A DNA stretch of 64,000 nt, from assembly GCF_017873965.1 (NCBI RefSeq), contig NZ_JAGGKT010000004.1:186001-250000 (forward strand). The letters run 5' to 3'. Shown piece after piece: positions 60,756 through 64,000 of the stretch; the first letter of the stretch is position 1, and each line of letters begins with the position of its first letter. Position numbers and translations under genes: made by a program. The notes under the pieces are model-generated. The model saw only the letters and a program-made list of their open reading frames with translations. It searched no databases and was not told the origin of the DNA. This DNA is from Ammoniphilus resinae. GTDB taxonomy: Bacteria; Bacillota; Bacilli; Aneurinibacillales; RAOX-1.

Positions 60756-60804
60756 AAAAGCCAGTTATTCTATGCTTATCTTAGCAAAGAATAACTGGCT
60801 TTTG
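60756..60804 (-). terminator. Intrinsic terminator of the Xre/membrane-protein operon
   Basis: AAAAGCCAGTTATTC pairs with GAATAACTGGCTTTT, 15 bp perfect, with T-rich flanks; strong on both strands. It follows the gene ending at 60852. Confidence 0.85.
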
Positions 60805-60851
60805 ATTTGTTAAACTATCGAATCCCAAAAGTGGAAAAATATTTCTCTCGT

Positions 60852-61265
60852 TCACTTGTATTTTTTTGAAACCAAAAATTGAACAAATGGTAGGGTGACA
60901 ATGGTAGCACAAAATACCAACATCAAAGGAACATTAGTTTTGTCTTCTTCACCCTTTCCATATTCGGAAACAGCCAAAATGATTAATACGACCACCATCA
61001 AAGCAAAATAACTGATCTTACTACTAACTTTTACTATATGTTCCTCTAATTCATCCTTCTGTTCTTCCACGTTATTTCCACCCAAATAACTTGTCTTTCC
61101 AAAGGTGTGGAGTTCCAATAGGGATGCTATGAAAATACTAATCGTAAATAACCCATAGGAATCTATTGTGTGAGAGTTAAAGTATGTAAATGTAATTTTT
61201 CCACCAACTGCTAAAATGCAGATCCAAAGAATAAATTTTACCAACCTTTTTTGCTTCTTTGTCAC
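60852..61265 (-). CDS. Four-helix membrane protein paired with an Xre regulator
   Basis: 137 residues with helices at 10-25, 35-50, 80-97 and 110-128. It follows the Xre gene at 14 bases' distance. The pair of a small Xre (YgzD-like) regulator and a membrane protein is common in Bacillaceae; function unknown. Confidence 0.6.
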   Translation of the reverse strand: MTKKQKRLVKFILWICILAVGGKITFTYFNSHTIDSYGLFTISIFIASLLELHTFGKTSYLGGNNVEEQKDELEEHIVKVSSKISYFALMVVVLIILAVSEYGKGEEDKTNVPLMLVFCATIVTLPFVQFLVSKKYK

Positions 61266-61279
61266 TTATTTATTCCTCC

Positions 61280-61471
61280 TCAATCAACATAAAATAACTC
61301 ATCGACCTTTACCTTCAGAGCTTTTGCCAATCGAAATGCTAGTTGTAAGGTAGGATCATACTTGTTATTTTCTATAGCATTTATTGTTTGGCGAGTGACA
61401 TTGCATCTTTCTGCTAACTCCCCTTGCGACCAGCCGTTTGATTCACGTAATTCACGTATATTATTTTCCAT
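61280..61471 (-). CDS. Xre-family small regulator
   Basis: 63 residues, a single helix-turn-helix domain (IRELRESNGWSQGELAERCNV in parts; TRQTINAIENNKYDPTLQLA), as in YgzD/Cro-like regulators. Two palindromes overlap its promoter, so it should repress its own operon. Confidence 0.85.
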   Translation of the reverse strand: MENNIRELRESNGWSQGELAERCNVTRQTINAIENNKYDPTLQLAFRLAKALKVKVDELFYVD

Positions 61472-61492
61472 TAGAATTTAAGCGTGACCCCC

Positions 61493-61557
61493 TGTAAAAA
61501 TGTTTTTACACCATAATTATAAATATCCAACTATTGCGTGTCAAAATGTTTTTACAC
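61493..61557 (-). promoter_or_regulatory. Sigma-A promoter with two operators of the Xre operon
   Basis: On the minus strand TTGACA (plus 61539-61544), 17 bases, TATAAT (plus 61516-61521): consensus in sequence and spacing. TGTAAAAATGTTTTTACA (61493-61510) is a perfect 8-bp dyad with a 2-base centre; GTGTCAAAATGTTTTTACAC (61538-61557) is the same with one mismatch and covers the -35 box. Confidence 0.8.
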
Positions 61558-61636
61558 TACCGGTTGATTAGGTCTTCTGCATAACTTCTCGAGACCCCTT
61601 ATCTTTAAAGTGCTGCCCTCTACGTTGCTTAGAAAG

Positions 61637-61913
61637 TTAAATAATTACAGCAAGAAAAATCGTTTGTATAATAGCTATGCTTATCAATAGAAAAATAAGT
61701 GTTGTGACATATTGTTTTGACTTCTTCAAATACTTCCGCTCCAGAATTGATTTAAATGCCATTGTTATAACAAAATAGAGTATCCAATACCACTTTTGAA
61801 CATTTATCCTTTGAAATAAAAAGCGGAAACGTGCATAAAAAGGTAACTAATATAATGCTTCTTTCCCATCGATCAACAATTTTACCAGGGTATCCGAAAT
61901 CATTTTCTTTTCT
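61637..61913 (-). pseudogene. Frameshifted DUF4181-like membrane protein gene
   Basis: One frame gives FRKENDFGYPGKIVDRWERSIILVTFLC; after a shift near 61823 the next gives RINVQKWYWILYFVITMAFKS followed by ILERKYLKKSKQYVTTLIFLL and ends at the TAA 61637-61639. This is the order of conserved segments in DUF4181 proteins. The N-terminus is missing. From 61914 to 62248 I see no gene; there is only an ACCCC...GGGGT hairpin near 62040-62068. Confidence 0.55.
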
Positions 61914-62248
61914 AAATCAAGTATTTTATTTGTTATTTTTTATATAGGGGGTAAATACCAGCGAAGTTGTCACCTACCACAATAAGGAAATGTCAAGACT
62001 ACAATCAAATTGTTTAAGTTTAAATACTTTTAACACGCATACCCCTGTCCTGTTTTGGATGGGGGGTAACTTAAAGTATTAAATTTTCTAAAGAATGCCT
62101 TAGCAAAACAGACCTTTAGAAAAAATAATGTTATTTAATAATCGTGTCCATTTGTTTAATCCGTCCACCCTCATTTTTGTTTTACAGATCACTTTATATT
62201 AAAGATTCCTATTGTTCCGCAGATAAGTACGCCTAATCCTAAAATGCC

Positions 62249-62485
62249 TTAATTTTGAGGCATTGTAAATGTCACAGAATATCCATTGCTTTCTTCAATT
62301 TTCATAAGGATTTCATTAAGGATTTCTAATGCCCTTTCATTTGAATCATACTTCCCCAAAACTTTACTATCTAAAAATCCACTGCCGATAAACCCATCTA
62401 TTTTTTTCCCGTTTATAGTAACTTCTTTCACATTCATCAAACTTTGTTTGTCTTGTGTAGCAATCCATAACATAGAAATACTCAT
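62249..62485 (-). CDS. Small hypothetical protein
   Basis: 78 residues from the ATG at 62485 with AGAAGGG just upstream (TTG at 62515 possible). Alpha/beta: TINGKKIDGFIGSGFLDSKVLG, then a helix (ERALEILNEILMKIEES) and a strand. Looks like a real, small Bacillus protein; family not recognised. Confidence 0.5.
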   Translation of the reverse strand: MSISMLWIATQDKQSLMNVKEVTINGKKIDGFIGSGFLDSKVLGKYDSNERALEILNEILMKIEESNGYSVTFTMPQN

Positions 62486-62642
62486 TCCCTTCTGTTCAGT
62501 TCTTTTGTACCGCAATCGGGCCCTTTTCTAAAAAGGATCCCTATTCCAGATAAGTGTCCGATTACTGAGTAAGCTTTTTATTACATTCTGACTTAATAGC
62601 AAACAAATTTAGATACAATTAAGATCATCCAGTCCAACTAAT

Positions 62643-63077
62643 TTACTCATCTTCTTCCAAATCTTTTTGTTGTTTTATTCTGAGACGATACACATAAGAA
62701 ACAGGAATAATCCCGCAAATGAATATAATTCCCCCGATCAGTATGCCATCGCTCCAGTTGAAGTTTGGAGTAATAGATGTAAGGATGGCAAAAGCAACGG
62801 CAATGATTGTTACTACAACAAGACTTATAATAAGCGACCTTACCGGTTTTTTTGGCTTTTTTTCTTGTTCCACACTTACACTCATGTTTAGGTAACCGTA
62901 GACAATCGTAGTTAGCATGAAGACAAACCATAGCGGGTTATTCGTCATTCCCTCTATCCCATCCTTAAATACCTCATAGCCAAGAATACAGAGAATTCCT
63001 GTTGTTTGTACTATATAAGCTATTCTTATATGCTGTAGATTCCGTACTATCAGTCGTTCATCTGTGATTTTTTTCAT
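62643..63077 (-). CDS. Four-helix membrane protein
   Basis: 144 residues with four hydrophobic segments (AYIVQTTGILCILGY, FVFMLTTIVYGYLNM, LIISLVVVTIIAVAFAIL, ILIGGIIFICGIIPVSYVY). Its start overlaps the stop of a decayed Xre gene (ATGA at 63074-63077), so it was part of another Xre/membrane-protein pair. It may now lack its regulator. Confidence 0.6.
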   Translation of the reverse strand: MKKITDERLIVRNLQHIRIAYIVQTTGILCILGYEVFKDGIEGMTNNPLWFVFMLTTIVYGYLNMSVSVEQEKKPKKPVRSLIISLVVVTIIAVAFAILTSITPNFNWSDGILIGGIIFICGIIPVSYVYRLRIKQQKDLEEDE

Positions 63078-63278
63078 TCCACGTCCTCCCTATCGATCCA
63101 AAAAATTTCGTCCAATATAGCATTACAACATAACAAATTTGCAGGCACAATTGTAATGTTGGATTATATTTTCCTTTTTCAATTAGGCTGACCGTCTATC
63201 GGGTAATGTCTACCTCGTTGGCTAGCTCCTGTTGGGTTAACTCAGCTTTACACGGGCAAGCTTTACGTTATTTTTCAT
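63074..63278 (-). pseudogene. Decayed Xre-family regulator
   Basis: The start reads MKNNVKLARV; a shift then gives KAELTQQELANEVDITR, a TAG where Gln is expected, TVSLIEKGKYNPTLQLCLQIC, and after another shift NAILDEIFWIDREDVE-stop. It is a typical YgzD-like regulator with at least three lesions. The region upstream has a TTACAATATGTAA-type dyad, perhaps its old operator. Confidence 0.65.
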
Positions 63279-63384
63279 AGCGTATCCTTTTAGGAGTAAC
63301 ACATACATTACAATATGTAAACTATATATTACAATCAATCGTTGTCTTGAAATTCATTAAGACCTATTTTGGAAGAGGTTTTAA

Positions 63385-63425
63385 AAAGAAAGGGTGATAC
63401 ATAACGAATATGTACCACCCTTTCT
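63385..63425 (-). terminator. Intrinsic terminator of the membrane-protein gene at 63456
   Basis: AAAGGGTG-TACATA pairs with TATGTA-CACCCTTT with one mismatch; a T-rich tract follows on the minus strand. Confidence 0.75.
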
Positions 63426-63455
63426 CGTTCAACGACCGCACCTGATAATAGTTAT

Positions 63456-63761
63456 TTATGAAGAATTGTTACCTTCCTTACAATAAAATTCATAAGCAAA
63501 AAATCCAAATAAATAGCCTATTCCAGCTCCTAGACTAATAGTAACCACTGGAGAGACTGAAAAAAATATGCCTAAGATTATACCGAGGGTGCAACCAAAA
63601 AGCATTCCTATTGGTATCAAACTATTTAAATAAATATGAGTGGTTTTTGACTTTTTCTTACCTAGGCTGCCTTGGTTATATTTCTGTTTCAGCCTTTCAA
63701 TTACGTATACTACAATTACCCCCACTATTACAACAGGTACAATCGCCATGACTAACCCCAT
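63456..63761 (-). CDS. Three-helix membrane protein
   Basis: 101 residues with helices near 5-20, 45-65 and 72-92 and a basic cytoplasmic loop (ERLKQKYNQGSLGKKKSK). GGAGATGGAG upstream of the ATG. Function unknown. Confidence 0.5.
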   Translation of the reverse strand: MGLVMAIVPVVIVGVIVVYVIERLKQKYNQGSLGKKKSKTTHIYLNSLIPIGMLFGCTLGIILGIFFSVSPVVTISLGAGIGYLFGFFAYEFYCKEGNNSS

Positions 63762-63845
63762 GATAGAATCTCCATCTCCTTCACTTTTTATATGAGATCA
63801 ACACCTGTTATTTAAATTTTTTTGGCAAATAAACGCGCCCTTTGT

Positions 63846-64000
63846 TTAATAATTTCTATCCAAAAACAGGAGTAGATAACTGCCTGCACAAAGAAAAAAT
63901 GCTACTCGAGTTATAATATAAATTGAAAGTTCAAGTGAATTTAGTTTTCTTTCCCTTTTAACCTTTTTAAAATGTCTATAATAATAAAATGAACATAAGA
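63846..64000 (-). CDS. C-terminal part of a probable membrane protein (cut by window edge)
   Basis: The minus-strand frame is open from the window edge to a TAA at 63846-63848: basic stretch (RHFKKVKRERKLNS), then a helix (VAFFLCAGSYLLLFL). About 50 codons visible. It fits the end of a small membrane protein but is too short to be sure. Confidence 0.4.
   Translation of the reverse strand, partial: LCSFYYYRHFKKVKRERKLNSLELSIYIITRVAFFLCAGSYLLLFLDRNY

Overview
The window is low-GC Firmicutes DNA, most likely a Bacillaceae chromosome. The signs are AGGAGG-type ribosome sites, sigma-A promoters of the TTGACA-N17-TATAAT type, a sigma-W-type promoter before yuaF-floT-pspA, and YcdB/YcdC, DUF3888, DUF4083 and DUF4181-like families. 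No rRNA, tRNA or CRISPR array was recognised, and the species cannot be named from the sequence alone.

The left 39 kb is an accessory island. It is bracketed by two Tn7-like transposition modules that face each other. On the left edge is the 3' part of tnsC followed by tniQ (+ strand). At 33.7-39.0 kb lies a full tnsA-tnsB-tnsC-tniQ operon (- strand). Just inside each tniQ is an array of TGACAA-like motifs; the two arrays are in inverted orientation and share a 12-mer and a 23-bp spacing, as expected of related transposon ends. Inside each array sits a tyrosine recombinase gene (3.1-4.1 kb on +, 32.3-33.4 kb on -), so the structure is roughly mirror-symmetric.

The 28 kb between the recombinases is mostly genome-conflict cargo. 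It holds an ImmA-type protease (just outside the left recombinase), a PvuRts1I/AbaSI-like modification-dependent nuclease, a decayed IS3/IS150-type element, a nine-repeat zinc-ribbon protein with a frameshifted Vsr-like nuclease domain, several PD-(D/E)XK proteins, a membrane-anchored Mrr-like nuclease, a four-gene operon with a Rad52-type annealing protein, a SEFIR/TIR-type protein broken by an in-frame TGA, a complete type I restriction system (hsdM-hsdS-hsdR) with its own Xre regulator and paired operators, an HU gene, an HNH-like protein and small genes of unknown role.

From about 39.5 kb onward the content looks like ordinary Bacillaceae chromosome. There are small secreted or lipid-anchored proteins, a signal-peptidase-like lipoprotein lacking its catalytic dyad, a run of very small membrane proteins, an ECF sigma/anti-sigma pair whose sigma gene has a 2-nt frameshift, the NfeD-flotillin-PspA membrane stress operon, a second intact ECF sigma/anti-sigma pair, a polysaccharide deacetylase, a YcdB/YcdC protein, a PadR/DUF2812 pair and Xre/membrane-protein pairs. 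Many genes here are decayed (48.1-48.9, 54.4-54.6, 55.1-55.4, 61.6-61.9 and 63.1-63.3 kb), so this is a region of active gene loss.
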